Assembly (NCBI GenBank): GCA_903909435.1
Contig: CAIVVT010000230.1
Coordinates: 1 to 64,000, forward strand
Length of the DNA: 64,000 nucleotides
From: an uncultured Acidobacteriia bacterium
Lineage (GTDB): Bacteria > Acidobacteriota > Terriglobia > Bryobacterales > Bryobacteraceae
Direction: 5' to 3'
The position numbers were made by a program, and so were the translations under genes. Below the pieces are notes generated by a model. It was not told the origin of the DNA, made no database searches, and saw only the letters and a program-made list of their open reading frames with translations. Below are positions 63,690-64,000 of this stretch, in pieces; within the stretch, counting starts at the first letter, position 1; every line of letters starts with the position of its first letter.

Positions 63690-63864
63690 CGCTTGCCTTC
63701 TCCTTGGAGGAATCTGCAGGTCTTTCAAGATCGGACCAAAACACGTGATATTTGGCGTCTTCGATGTCGTGCAGCCAGTTCTTGCGCACCGCAAAAATGA
63801 ACAGGCAGGCCGCACCCAGCCCCATCATCAAACTCGCCACCATGGCCAGGAGGGTCAGCTCCAC
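63655..63864 (-). CDS. CcoS-like cbb3 assembly protein
   Basis: 69 residues from GTG 63864, with GGAGG 6 nt upstream. One transmembrane helix ([21 protein letters not shown]) is followed by [21 protein letters not shown], which matches the CcoS layout of a helix then an acidic DDLExPxxRIL-type segment. The polar tail is longer than usual. CcoS is needed for cofactor insertion into cbb3 oxidase. It leads the recognisable part of the operon and overlaps the Rieske start. Confidence 0.75.
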   Translation of the reverse strand: MELTLLAMVASLMMGLGAACLFIFAVRKNWLHDIEDAKYHVFWSDLERPADSSKEKASDGNGDKSSRKN

Positions 63865-64000
63865 ACCGCACCTCCGCTCAGCACGCAAAGCGGGTGCTTA
63901 GCGTCTTTTGCCGCCGTGGCGGAACGCTGCGCCAGATCCTGGAGCGTCGCGCTGCGTAAGACGCGTGTCACCGCGTCCTGCGCTTCAACCCACAAGCTGT
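63855..64000 (-). CDS. C-terminal end of an upstream gene cut by the window edge
   Basis: A minus-strand frame is open from the window end to TGA at 63855-63857 (about 48 codons, ending [11 protein letters not shown]) and overlaps the CcoS-like start by 10 bases. The residues look protein-like but match nothing I recognise. It is likely the previous gene of the respiratory operon; the start and identity lie outside the window. Confidence 0.4.
   Translation of the reverse strand, partial: SLWVEAQDAVTRVLRSATLQDLAQRSATAAKDAKHPLCVLSGGAVWS

Noticed and set aside
1-64000. tRNA, rRNA, CRISPR arrays, insertion sequences
   Set aside because: I found no cloverleaf or CCA-type tRNA end, no rRNA signature, no regularly spaced short repeats and no transposase in any reading frame. 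A covariance-model scan would be the decisive test for missed small RNAs.

Overview
This 64-kb, high-GC window reads as chromosome from a soil-type Acidobacteriota, most likely the Bryobacteraceae/Solibacteraceae group. The lineage call is inferred from gene content: a VWFA-related acidobacterial-domain protein (15385-17541), a giant secreted protein with a Solibacter-type C-terminal domain (34926-38207), an Oar-like TonB receptor with a carboxypeptidase-regulatory N-terminus, an ASPIC/UnbV protein, a PEP-CTERM protein, and many secreted beta-propeller and heme proteins. I saw no rRNA, tRNA, CRISPR array, transposase or prophage.

Layout. 0.4-7.7 kb: an MDR oxidoreductase, topA, a TonB-dependent receptor broken by one frameshift, and a PEP-CTERM protein. 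7.9-11.6 kb: a promoter, a hairpin leader and a compact operon of DUF1501, a small companion protein, three tandem tail-collar proteins and a GNAT acetyltransferase. 11.7-15.2 kb: a 92-bp palindromic intergenic element, then an overlapping four-gene minus-strand operon (ABC ATPase, permease, DesK-type kinase, LuxR-type regulator) with a strong dyad upstream. 15.4-22 kb: two large secreted proteins, one with five InlB-like repeats fused to a heparinase/alginate-lyase-like domain. 22.4-33.9 kb: a PadR regulator, then a tightly coupled operon encoding a PD40/HzsA-like heme protein, a CRTAC1-like FG-GAP protein, a ten-heme cytochrome/propeller/peroxidase fusion, a second propeller and two periplasmic-binding proteins, with a RidA-like protein behind. 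34-40 kb: an outer-membrane barrel, a 1093-residue secreted propeller protein and a LacI regulator behind a structured leader. 40-50.8 kb: housekeeping genes (mltG-ruvX, a DPP-IV-type peptidase, glmU-yvcK), a FecR-domain protein and a cyclase. 51-64 kb: one long minus-strand respiratory operon.

How they work together. The respiratory operon reads, in transcription order: CcoS-like protein, Rieske, cytochrome b, a seven-heme cytochrome c, CcoN, CcoO, small membrane proteins, a GltD-like flavin/Fe-S oxidoreductase, a DsbD_2-type membrane protein, CcoG, a 53-residue membrane protein and CcoI. It thus encodes a quinol:cytochrome c module and a cbb3-type oxidase with assembly factors. No canonical diheme CcoP is present; the seven-heme protein could bridge the two complexes.

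The most novel-looking candidate is the 23-33 kb operon. All six products look exported, neighbouring genes mostly overlap by 4 bases, at least eleven canonical heme sites are encoded, and it ends with two binding proteins that have no ABC permease. I infer a periplasmic oxidation/electron-transfer system with ligand-binding parts; its substrate cannot be read from sequence.
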